Of a DNA stretch of 64,000 bases, positions 10,634 to 20,801 are shown in pieces. Made by a program: the position numbers and the translations under genes. Positions within the stretch are counted from its first letter, which is position 1, and each line of letters opens with the position of its first letter. Origin of the DNA: Leishmania infantum JPCM5 (taxonomy: Eukaryota; Euglenozoa; Kinetoplastea; Trypanosomatida; Trypanosomatidae); the NCBI RefSeq assembly GCF_000002875.2, contig NC_009416.2:1302001-1366000 (forward strand), written 5' to 3'. Below the pieces are notes generated by a model. That model was not told the origin of the DNA, did not search any database, and worked only from the letters and a program-made list of their open reading frames with translations.

Positions 10634-12765
10634 CGTTGACGTCTCTCTGACAGTATCTGTGTTCTCCCTACTCTTGTTGCTTTCCAGCGCACGTGCCTGC
10701 GGTTCTTTCTCTCTGCTTGTGTGCCCGTGTCGTTCCGCTCTTGCTGCATTGTCACGCCGTCTCCTTTTTCTTTGATTGCCGAGTCGTTGTAGCCCTCCTT
10801 CCTTCTCTGTCGACCTTCTCTTCCTCATCGCCGGCACATTTGCCTCTGCTTCGCTCCGGGTGCGTACTCGCGCGCGCGTGCGAGTGTGCGTGCGCTTCGC
10901 CAAGACGGATCCTGCAATAAGGCAGCGGATGCCGTGCTGTTTGAAGGACTGAGCTATGCGGACGGCAGCGGGTAGAGGAGGTGGCAGAAAAGAGCTGCGA
11001 CGACAAGGGGTGGAGAAAGGCCGATTCTAAACCGCACCGCACAGATGGAGGGAGGGAGGGAGAGCGAGGAGGTGAGGCGAGGTGTTTCCGTGTGCTCGTG
11101 GCGTTTTTTCCACGTTGCCGACGTGTTTTCGGCGTTTCCTTTGCCGTATCCATCTCGAGTGTCTCTCCCCGTCGCGTTCTCTGAGCGTGACTGTCTGTCG
11201 GTCTGTCTATATTCCCCTCCAGTACCACAACCGCTTTGGACTGCAAGAGGGATGCGGCGAAAAGGTGCGCAAGCATGCGCACATCCGCACGCACCTGTAA
11301 GAGCACGAACTCTGACGGCGGGCGACAGAGACTCGTCGTAGGTGTTTGTTCGATTCACGCATATGCAGATTGGAGAGGAGAGGTGTAAGGAACGAAAAGA
11401 AGTGGGGGAAGGGGCGTGGCGTGTGGCGCGGAGGGGGAGGCGAGGTGCAGCTCAATGTGTCAGGCGCCCACATGCCGAACACGCAAGGCAAATGACAACG
11501 CGAGCGCACATGTGAGAGAAAGCGACAATCAGATGCGCGTGTGCGTGCGCGCGTGTCTTCACCTACGAGGACGTTTTTAATTTTCGTTCTTTCCTGCGTC
11601 GCGTGACGATCTCGAGAACGGCGGATGGGGATGGACGTGAAAGAGGAACTACAACCTGGTGCTCGTGCTGGCGCGCGTGCGTGTGAGTGTGCTCTCTTTC
11701 CTTTTCGATGCTATCGCAAATCGTCGATGCACCACCATGTAGTGCGCTTGAACTGCCACTCCTCTTTCCTTTCTTTGGCCGTGCGGGTGGTCTCCGTTGG
11801 TGCGTGTGTGTTAAGTAAAGGGCAAACAGAGAATGAAGGAGCGAAAAGGCAAACGCCGCCACCCACCTTTAAAGCAAAAAAAAAAACAAAATACCGTGCG
11901 TGTCCATGCAGCCCACATCCACCTCTACCCACGCGTATGTGTGTGCAAGTGGCTATTCAGGTGACTGATTGGCGCGCAGGTCTTCGAAAGCGCACGCCAC
12001 TGAAATCGGAAGCGAACAACGCGAAAGGAGGCGCAGAAGCGCGCAAGTGCGCGGGTAGGCACTCCGACAAAGAATGGAGCCGCGAAAGCAAAGAAAATCG
12101 CGTACAAATGTGAGACATGCGTGACACGCTCACCGATCTCTCTTCTGCTCCACTCCTTCTGCCGCACTCTGCATAGATCCTGTGGAGGAGGAGCGGCCCA
12201 AATCGCTGCTGTCGCGCACGTCGTCACCCCCTCCTCTGGCTATGGCACCCATGCTTCTGTGCGCGTGCGCGTTGTGTTGTGATGCAGCGTCCTCTGATGC
12301 GTCTGGTGCATCAGCCTCGTTGCCGCTGGGTTACCACATGGAAGCTTAAGCGGTGACGCATCTGCTGTTGTGTGTTTGTGTGCGTGTGCGCGTGCGTTTC
12401 GTCCGCCAACGTCTTTTCAACTCCCTTCAGCCCCCTCCTCTCGCTCTTTGCTCACTTCGTATACACACACGCACTTGCACGAAGGCATCATACATGGGGC
12501 GTGCCTCGAATACGCACATTCCCCACAGGGTGTCCTCTTCTAATCCAAACCTCGCTTGGCCCGTATTATTACTATATTTTTTCAGATCTTGCTCGTCTCT
12601 TCCTTGTACATTGGATTTCGCGGTTAGAAGTCCATTCCTCCTCTTGTCTCTCGAGGGCGACGCTCTGTCCTAGGCCCAACCACATCATATCCGCTCCTTC
12701 CCTCCCTCTCTCACACTCTCGTGCTCGTGGACTCTCTTTCGTATCCTTGCAACAAGCTGCTGCGA

Positions 12766-12787
12766 CTGCTCTCTCTCTCTCTCTCAG
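12766..12787 (+). promoter_or_regulatory. Strong orphan splice-acceptor-like signal
   Basis: An almost unbroken CT repeat is followed directly by CAG, with the AG at 12786-12787. This is as good as any acceptor beside a real gene here, yet the first ATG after it (12837) opens only a 17-codon frame, and the next gene starts 5.5 kb downstream. It could serve an unannotated non-coding RNA or be unused. Confidence 0.35.
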
Positions 12788-13319
12788 GCTCTTGATACCA
12801 TCACCGTTTTTACGCAGCGACCTTCTTTGTCGTGTTATGTGTACTGCGCACTTTCCCCAACGATCGACGAGTACATCGGAGGCCGCTCGATAGCGAAAAT
12901 GCGCGTTGTCGTGTTTCTTACAACTGTGCTTGCCTTCTTCGTATAGATCTCTAACCCCTTCTTCACATATCGCATCTCCTCTTTGCCAGGTCTGCGTGTC
13001 TGCGTGTGCCGTATCCTGCGCACTGTTTCTGTGCTTCTGTGCCTTTCCGCCTCATCTCGGTGCACGTCTGTAGGCGAGCAAGCGACGAGAGAACGAAAGC
13101 ATCAATACGAAACGCACCGGGCGACGAACAAAAGACCGCGCAGAGCCGGACACAAGGATCTGATCCATCAAAAACCTCCCTTGGGCTTCTCGCTCGTTGT
13201 GTCGGCCGCACGTATAAGTCTAGCGGAGCCGCACGACGGAGAGACGGGAAAGCAGGCATTGTGCCGCACGAAGAAAAGGAGACGGAAGAATCTGCAACAG
13301 CAAGCAGCCGCTCCTCCTA

Positions 13320-13990
13320 AGAGGCATGCATGCGGAAGTGATCCGGGCAGGGCCGGTACACTATGGTGAAGGCGTGCCTCGGCCATGAGGATGCCGGCGA
13401 CGAACCCTCGCGCGCTCTCCTCCGTGCCCGCTCCTTGTGCCTCCTTCCGAGGCCGGCAAGTGAGTGCGCGTCCGTCCCTGCGGAGAGGGACCCCTTTCTT
13501 GTGTCGCGTCTGTCTGCTCATCTGATGCGTCGTTGTACGCTCTTCGTGGGACACCACGGTGCGACGAGATCCGGCGGGGAGTGCGATCGGGTTGTGCTCT
13601 CTGTCTCTCGTCCCAGTGGAGGCGGTGGCGTTGCGCTGCCTGCCGGTGCTACTTCCAGCGTCGATTGCCGTGGACGCGGAGGGCCCCGCGACCTTGTGGC
13701 CTCTTGTCTGCCGTTGTGCCTCGACCGGCCGTGTCTTGAGGGTCAGCCCCGCCCGTGCGACCGTCTGCATGCCTCCACGTGGCGGTGCCGGAGGCTGGAA
13801 GGGCCCGCGGCTCCGCGCTGTCGCCCGTACACAAGCACAACATATATGCGTATCGCGGTGCTCCTGAGTAGGACGCACTGTACTCCTGGCGGTGCAGCCC
13901 TCGGCGCGACTCTCGCTTCTTCCATCTCTGCCCCACCCCCCTCCCCCCTCTGTCTCTCACGCCTGCAAAGGAAAGGGAAGCGCTCGCTGC
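13320..13990. mobile_element. Possible degenerate SIDER-type retroposon remnant
   Basis: This island is GC-rich and balanced between purines and pyrimidines, unlike its surroundings. Frames are open on both strands (+ 13363-14298, - 13168-13878), but no protein motif is visible. Around 13769-13797 the sequence CCTCCACGTGGCGGTGCC, followed by a GG-rich run, resembles in spacing the core of the 77-79 bp signature shared by trypanosomatid ingi/L1Tc/SIDER elements, as I remember it. SIDERs are extinct short retroposons common in Leishmania 3' UTRs, where some destabilise mRNA. Boundaries and orientation are uncertain, and no clear A-rich tail or target duplication was identified. Confidence 0.3.
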
Positions 13991-16900
13991 AGGGCTTGTG
14001 GGGCGGGGCTGCGGATGTGAGAGCGCGAAGTGAAGGGGTGTGTCTTTGCCGTGCCATCACCGAAGAACATCATCCTCTCCTCCCATCTCTCCCCCGTCAC
14101 TCTCTCTCTGCAGTGTGCGCGAGAGTGTGTGCATCTGCCTCCTTCCTCTGCCACTTTCGTGTTGTACGCCTTTGCCTTGGTGGTCTCTATCCTCATCCGG
14201 CATTTGCAGGCTTTCCAGTATCAGCGGCCGTGCGCGCACGCGAGTGTCTTCGTATACGCAATATCGATTTGTCTCTGTACAGGCCTCTGAGTTGCTGATT
14301 CACACACTCACACACAAACATCCTCGCACGCTCATATTTATCTGTCTCTCCCGCCAAGACGAAGAAAAGCGAAGGCCTAGAGCGCAGAGAACGTGTCTTT
14401 GCGGTTAAGGAGAGACGCACACCCCGGGGCAAGCGATTGTGGCCCCACGCAACTCACCCCCATCAAAAAAAAAGGCAAAAAGAGACGCGAAGCGGAAAGG
14501 CGCACACAACGATTTGCATAAAGACGGGAAGAGCGCAAAAAAAAAGGGAATTCAACGAGGCGGCCCACTGCTCCTCCCCGAAAAGGCAGACGCGGATCCG
14601 TTACGAGGCGATTGGCACATATACATTTGCATCGCGAGCGAGCAAGAGGTGACGCACACCTTTCTTCCTCTGCGTTTCTCTCGATGCGCGTGTGTGTGTC
14701 TGTGATTTCTGCTGTCCCGTATCTCTGGCTTGTACGTACTTGCTCTTTTTTGTATGCGTGCATGTAGGTGTGTGTAGGTGTGTATGTGTGTGTGTACCGC
14801 CCTCCCCCCGCTGCAGTGGTCGCTGTCTCTCACGATTCTCTGTTCATTTTTTCCCTTTGTTTGCTTTTTCGTTTATCGCTCACTGCCTTTGGCTTCTCTT
14901 TGTGTTTTCGCTTGTGCATCATCTGTGCCTCGAGGGACCTCACAGTTTGCGTGCCCTTCCGTTGTTGGATAATTTGTTGCGTCTATTCTTCACTGCGTTG
15001 CCGTGTGCCTGGCGCGCGCGCTCTCTCTCTCTGCGTGTGTGTGTGTGTGGGAGAGAGAGTGCGAACCCCCCCTCCCCCCAACCGTCTTTGTGTGCTTCTT
15101 TCGATTTCTGTCTTTCACCTGTTGGCCAGTATATCAGCCTCCTTTCCCCTCCCCGAACTGCTCCCTGATCTCGTACACTGGAGATCTCCGCGCCGCTTTG
15201 CGTGTGCGTGTGCGTGTGCGCGCGCTCGTCACTGGCCTGCCGCTGTGCCGCTTTCTTTGGCCGTTTTATCACCTCCGTTTCGTTTGCGCTCTTCTGTACG
15301 TGCGCGTTTGCGCATCTGTGTTTCGAGTGTGCCCCTGCTGCCCCTCCCCGTCTCTTGCTCTGCCCCCGTGTCGTGCTCGTCCATTCGCGCTGCTATCAAT
15401 ATCTTTTTTTTTTAATCTTTCCCTTTTCTTTTTCTCTCCTCATTCGTTTTGTTTTGTTTCCGCCTGTGACGAGGCAACGCGAAAGAGCGGCACTTGAGCA
15501 GAGACGAAAAACAACAAAAAAAACGACGAAACCCATATTGGGGGGAGGGGGAGCGAAGCCCGCAGCTGCAGCAGCACCATCATCATCATTGTTGGCGCCA
15601 TCGTCACTGCGGCTTGTACATATATAGTACTACTGCTCTTTCTTCTTCGCGTCTCGTCTGTTTTTTTTTTTTTCAGTTTCGTGAGTGTGTGCGCCCTTGT
15701 TCTATATATATATATATACCTGCCACTAACGGAGGGAGGAAAGCCACCCTTGCAGTTATCGACATTACCACCGTGAGCACCGAAGAGGTGGCAACAGCCA
15801 GTGGCGCGGCGACAAAAACCTGTTCACATATCTTTTTGTTGGTTTGGAGACTCCTCTATGCCCTTTCGGCCTATCGGCCTTCGCTACCTCCCTCCCTTTC
15901 GCACAGCTGCCGCCTACCCTTTCCGTGGGCGAGAACAGCAAGCAAAGAAAACTGTAGGAAGGCGCTGCGAAGTCTTATAAGACGAAAGAAAGTCGAATCG
16001 AAGGAGGCGGCGCCACTCGGCAGCACGCGCGGCAAAGAAGAGCCTTGCTGCTAAGAGGTGTTGGTTGCCTAATTGACACCCGCCCACACACCCCGCGTGC
16101 TCTCCTCTCTTCAACTCATTTTTTTTTAACTGCCTTCGTGGGTCTTGTTCCCGCTGCTGTTTTCCTGGAAAGAAAAAAGGAAACGAAGAAGGCGTGCCGA
16201 CCTTCGTGTGTGTGCGTGTGCGTATTTCTTCTTCATCCTTTTCTGCGCACCTTCTTCTCTCATCATCCTCATCATCGCCCGTGTGGTAGCTTTTTGACTG
16301 GAAGGAAGTAAAGGAAGGTGCCCCCCACCCCCCACCTCACACGCACACACACGAAAACACGCACGCAAAACAAGAAAACAAAAACGTAGCGCAAGCGAAT
16401 CGCCGCTTTTCCATCTCTCTCAAGGGCGTCGTACAGGCTGCCTCCCTTCTTTCTCTCACATTTTCGTTTGCCTTTGTTCGTACGCAGAGGAATAGGGAAA
16501 GGAGGGAGAGAACAGAAGACAGACGACACGAAACAGCAACAGGCGGAGCCAAGTAGAGGCAGTTTCCTTTTCTGTGTGTGTGTGGGCGCATCGTCAAACC
16601 GCATCCACTATCGCTACCCTCTCCCCTTTACCCTTCTTTGCTCTCACATTTCAGGACGCCTTTGTTCTTCCTCGGCTTTCGTTTAAGGTTTCTGGCGTTT
16701 CCTCTTCGCCCCGTTGTAGCCCAGACAGGATCACCCTCGTATCGAAATTCAAAGAACGCACGAAACGAAAGAAACAAAGAGTGCCAGCATCGCGCACTTT
16801 TGCTTTTCGCCTTGCTTGCCTCCCTCGCCGCTCTTCTCGCCCCCCTTTTTCCTCCTTGGACTTCTGTTGAGCCCTCAGCACACTACTGTCTTCTTTTAGT

Positions 16901-18228
16901 TTTTGTATTCCTCAAGTGCATGCAGCCCCGGGAAGAAAAAGGAGAGGCACTCCAGCTCAAGCACAGCAGGCGGCAGCGATCACCGAGGTGTGCCTGAGAA
17001 AGGCAGCCGTCCCCTGACACAGGCACGTCGATCCCACGCATAGGTATCCCCCCCCCCAAACCACCACTTGCGCTCTAGCACTCAGGTGCGAGTGTCTTGC
17101 GTGTCTCTGTCTTTTCTTTTTCTTTTTGTTTCTCAGGAGGGCGTACCGCGTATCATTGTATTTCTAGTGCGTGCTTGAGCTCTCTCTTTTCCCTCCGTTT
17201 TCTGTATCACGCACGTTGTCTGCGTGCTCATCTGTTCGGCGTCTGTGTAACTTCGTTTCTTTGCTCCGCCTATCGCCTTCTCCCTTCTTGTGAGTGTGTT
17301 TGTGTGTGTATTTTCTTTTTTTTTTCGTTCTCGCCTTCAGATTGTTGATGTTGTCTGTCGTGCTGCTTGCTGTTTGTCCTCTCCTCTCCCGTCTTGCCCA
17401 TCTTATCACCGTTACCTCTACACTCACAGCGCACGCAATCCCAGTACTGCCCCCCCCCTCGCCCCACCACCCCTCAAAAAAAAAAAACATACTAATAACA
17501 TATACATATGTATATACACGCACACGACAGGAACACACGCTCTTCTTTGGTTTTCATCAGATCACTTTCTCTCTGTTGTTTTGTTTCGTCTTCCTTTCAT
17601 GTGTGTGTGCGTGTGCGGAGCACGTTGAATCTGGAAGCACTTTTCTTCGTCTCTGGTGGCTTTGCGGCCAAGCCCCCCCCCCTCTCTCCCTCCCTCCCTC
17701 CCTCCCTCTCTGACGGCTCTTTTTTTTTTCTGTCGACTCCTCGTTTTCCCTCTCTTCGGTAGCGATCCTGACTTTCCTGTGCTTTTTTTTTTCACTGCTT
17801 TTGTACGTTACTTCTGTGTTTTGGTGTGGCGTGTGCTCGCGTAGGCTGGACCCCTCACCCCTCCTCGATTTCTATGGTTCTTGTTTCGCTCCTCCCTCTC
17901 GCGCGCACGTACACAGACGTTCACACCCTGATCCAGATCTTAGGTTGCGATCCGTGCAAGTAGCACGTGTGCGACGCGCCCTGGCGTCGCACCCACTCTC
18001 TCTGAAGGTCTGTGCTGTTTTGTTTGCGTTTCTGCGTGCGTGCGTCTGCTCCCTCTCTTTGGCTACCCCCTCTTTTCTTCTGATTCACAGATCGACTGCC
18101 CGCCAGGTGCTCGTCGCGCCGCCGCCGCCCTCCCCTCTCTTGTTATTCGGTACGCGCTTCTCGTTTCGTTGCGTGCTTGGCTCCGCTGTATTTCGTTCCG
18201 CCATTCTTCCTCCCTCGTGGTGCGCCCG

Positions 18229-18275
18229 TCTCTCACTCTCCCTCACCTCTGCTCGCCTGTTTTGATCGACGCTAG
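18229..18275 (+). promoter_or_regulatory. Candidate spliced-leader acceptor for the 834-aa gene
   Basis: A C/T-rich tract at about 18229-18262 is followed by the first AG at 18274-18275, which would give a leader of only 21 bases before the ATG at 18297. Earlier acceptors cannot be excluded. Confidence 0.4.
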
Positions 18276-18296
18276 CGCTCAGCCGCAAGGTGCACC

Positions 18297-20801
18297 ATGA
18301 CTGACCTCGCGGCGGTTGCACCCACTGGGGCCGAGGACAAGTACACGTTTCTAGTCCCCTACGTGAAGAACAGCGCGTCTGACCTAGTGGAGAGCGTCGG
18401 AACGCAAACGCAAGGAAAGACGGATGCGGCCATCACCCACATAACCAGCGCAGAGGACTCGCGCAGCCCGAGCACGCCGGAGAGCGACTCTTTCGAGATC
18501 ACCACCGTGGCCGCCACCCCCATTTCTCCAACGGCGACCGTGTCGCGTTGGCCGTCTGTCCAGAAAACGCTGGAGGCCTGCATGGACCCAGTCTTTCTCG
18601 CGTGCTCGTCCGACATGAAGGACCATAAGATTGCCGAGGAGGTTCTACCTCTGATGGACGCGGCGATGACAGTGTGCGTGTCTGCCCTCGCTAGCCTCTC
18701 CTGCCTGCAGCCCTTTTTCACCGGACGCACTCGCAGCGAGCGCATCCACACGATGCTGAGCGCGGTTCGCGCCTCCAACAAGCTGATGCTGCGCGACGAC
18801 CTCCCTGCTCCGGCCTCCAGCTTCTGCGCGCTCTCAGTGGACGAGGCCGAGGCGGCCGGGCTGCGCGTTGGCCTTTGCAGTCACGCTGAAGGCCACGCTC
18901 GCACCGTGCGGACGCTGGAGTGCTGGCAGCACACGCCTGAGTGCGAGGACTCTCCGCGCTCGCTGACCCTTTCCCGACTGCGGGCAACTTCACCGCAGCA
19001 GAAGACGCGGCAGGCAGAACTGCCCAGCAGTGCCCCGTGCGCGCCATGCGCCGCTCTCGCCTCACTGCTCCCTGCCGACAACGCGCACGCGGCATGGGAG
19101 GCGAACCCGCCTCACGAAGATGTGAGTGTGTCTTGCCCAGTTGACGCCAACGCTCCCGGCAGGGCCTTGTCGATCGCTCCTGCATTCCCTGTCGCGGTGG
19201 CCGAGGAGCCGGCCATCATCGGCGTTTCCGCGCCACGCAGGACGCTGAAGTGCCCGCTCGTCGTGGGCGAAGAGCCGCTCTGTTCAGGTAACCGTGACTG
19301 TGCCGCTGACAACCAAGAGAAGATCCACATTCCTACGCTGCGTGCGTGTGTGCCGGTGCCGAAGCCACCACCCACCATCGACGTCCTCCTCACGGACGCC
19401 GCTGCCAAGTTCCATGGGTCGACAGCGAGCAGCAGCGCGAAAGAGGCAACCTCTGTGCCCACGATGAGGTCGGACTTGCCGGTGCCAGCCACGCCCTCCT
19501 CCGCCACCGCCACTGCAAACACCACGAACAGATTGCACTTCAGCGTGACAACCGCGCCGTTTATGCCAAAGAGCGTACTGAGCGCTACCAGCGGTGTCGC
19601 TCCCGCTGCCACCCCGCGCCGGCCGACTGTCTGCGAGCATGCCGGTGCTTTCCCCGCGGACATCAGCGAGGCCCTAGCAAAGGAGACACTGACGGACTCG
19701 AACACCGGCTGTACGCACGCCACACCGGACCTGTGCGCGGGCTCCTCGTGGGGGAAACGGCACGGTGCGGCAGGGGCGTGGAGGAGGGGCTTGATGGCGG
19801 CCCCGCCCATGCCTGTGGATGAGTCTCCCTCGACCTCTCTCCGCAAGGAGGTGTGCTGCATGCCTGCGGAGCGTCCACCGAGGGCGCTCGGGGCTGCGAT
19901 GCCGCAGGCCCCGCGTGCCATTGACGTTTCTCCGAGGATGGCTGACGCTTTACCGCTCGCTGAGCTTCGCCCGCCGCGCCCGCTGATGGTGGCCATCCCT
20001 TCTGAAAGCGTTCCCGGCAGCGGCCTCGGCGGCTGCGGGCCGATATGCCCATCGCCAGCGGGGGCGCAGCTGTCGCCATGCCCTCTATCACAGTCGCGCC
20101 GCCATCGCCATGACCCATACAGCCCGGCAGGCTTCGTGCTGTGCGCAGAGAAAAGCTGCGCCCTCTCCTTGTCGCAGATGAGCATCCCCGCTGCCCGTGC
20201 CTTCACATCGTCCGCGTCCCCGAGGCCTGCTTCCTCTGCCTGTAACTCGAGCGCCGCCGGGGAGATGATGAGCTTCAGCTTCGCGGACCCGCTGATCAAA
20301 GCCACTGCGCGGCTGCAGGAGCGCCGCCGCCTTCTGCGAGCTGATACCACCCGTACCCCGTTATCAGAGCTCGAGAGCGCGTCGTGCTCCGTGGCGCACT
20401 CGAGTCCTGCGTGCGAGAGCGGCGATGATGTCGAAGACGCTCCATGCCGATCGTTGCCGTTGTGCGAGGCACTTTTCGCTGCCGCACGCGCTGAACCAAC
20501 AGCAGCTGCAACTGCCGCATTTGTGAACTCCGTAGACGAAGATGCAGTTTCGCCTGCCGATGCCGCTGCCGCCGCCGGAGCCCCCAAGTCGTACGCCGAG
20601 GCTCTGCGTCTGAGCGCGAAGGCGCTTCCACCGGCTCTCGTTGTCGCTGCAAAGCCGGCAGGGAAGAGAGAGAAGTCGCCCAAGGCGAAGAGCCGCGCTC
20701 CTCACCGCTCTGCTGCGGCCTCCAGCAGCCACGTGAAGAACTCCTCTAGTGCCACCGCCAAGGCGGCCACCAAGGCGAAGCGGCCCTCTCTGTCCGCCTA
20801 A
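18297..20801 (+). CDS. Hypothetical protein, 834 aa, Ala/Ser/Pro-rich
   Basis: I do not recognise this protein. The ATG at 18297 is the first in the frame and follows a pyrimidine tract. Residues about 80-165 look folded and helical, with a hydrophobic run MTVCVSALASLSCLQPFF, but I see no transmembrane segment or signal peptide of convincing length. The rest is rich in Ala, Ser, Pro and Thr, with scattered short conserved-looking blocks such as KPPPTIDVLLTDAAAKF, and is probably mostly disordered. A helical segment near residues 660-685 (LIKATARLQERRRLLRADT) is followed by an acidic patch. The last 50 residues are Lys/Arg/Ser/Ala-rich, with KSPKAKS and KAKRPS motifs that could bind nucleic acid or microtubules or act as a nuclear signal. 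GC-rich codon use matches the neighbours, supporting a real gene. No function can be assigned. Confidence 0.8.
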   Translation: MTDLAAVAPTGAEDKYTFLVPYVKNSASDLVESVGTQTQGKTDAAITHITSAEDSRSPSTPESDSFEITTVAATPISPTATVSRWPSVQKTLEACMDPVFLACSSDMKDHKIAEEVLPLMDAAMTVCVSALASLSCLQPFFTGRTRSERIHTMLSAVRASNKLMLRDDLPAPASSFCALSVDEAEAAGLRVGLCSHAEGHARTVRTLECWQHTPECEDSPRSLTLSRLRATSPQQKTRQAELPSSAPCAPCAALASLLPADNAHAAWEANPPHEDVSVSCPVDANAPGRALSIAPAFPVAVAEEPAIIGVSAPRRTLKCPLVVGEEPLCSGNRDCAADNQEKIHIPTLRACVPVPKPPPTIDVLLTDAAAKFHGSTASSSAKEATSVPTMRSDLPVPATPSSATATANTTNRLHFSVTTAPFMPKSVLSATSGVAPAATPRRPTVCEHAGAFPADISEALAKETLTDSNTGCTHATPDLCAGSSWGKRHGAAGAWRRGLMAAPPMPVDESPSTSLRKEVCCMPAERPPRALGAAMPQAPRAIDVSPRMADALPLAELRPPRPLMVAIPSESVPGSGLGGCGPICPSPAGAQLSPCPLSQSRRHRHDPYSPAGFVLCAEKSCALSLSQMSIPAARAFTSSASPRPASSACNSSAAGEMMSFSFADPLIKATARLQERRRLLRADTTRTPLSELESASCSVAHSSPACESGDDVEDAPCRSLPLCEALFAAARAEPTAAATAAFVNSVDEDAVSPADAAAAAGAPKSYAEALRLSAKALPPALVVAAKPAGKREKSPKAKSRAPHRSAAASSSHVKNSSSATAKAATKAKRPSLSA

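Larger units (their letters stand above)
10455..18296. other. 7.8 kb interval without a convincing protein gene
   Basis: This is by far the longest gap in the window. Most of it is pyrimidine-rich on the + strand with homopolymer and dinucleotide repeats (TA repeat about 15703-15718, CCCT repeat about 17685-17708). Several strong splice-acceptor-like signals occur far from any gene, notably at 12786-12787 and 15675-15676. A GC-rich island at about 13320-13990 has a different composition and is listed separately. A hairpin with 7-bp arms is at 12294-12300 and 12308-12314. ORFs up to 311 codons occur but lack motifs. It probably holds a long 3' UTR, a long 5' leader, and possibly non-coding transcripts. 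Confidence 0.6.

Noticed and set aside
11335..11365. TGTTCGATTCA, similar to a tRNA T-loop
   Set aside because: No A-box upstream and no acceptor stem. Chance match.
13363..14298. 311-codon + strand ORF in the long gap, with overlapping 236-codon ORF on the - strand
   Set aside because: The translation is Cys/Arg/Ser-rich with no domain, runs into pyrimidine-rich spacer and has no good acceptor just upstream. The island is better considered as a possible retroposon remnant.
15494..16054. 186-codon ORF with His-rich and Ile-Tyr runs
   Set aside because: The runs come from CAT and TA repeats. No protein family pattern.
19112..20683. 523-codon open frame on the - strand across the 834-aa gene
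   Set aside because: It is a composition shadow: Ala/Ser/Gly-rich with no motif, in the mirror frame of a gene whose + strand codon use and upstream acceptor are normal.
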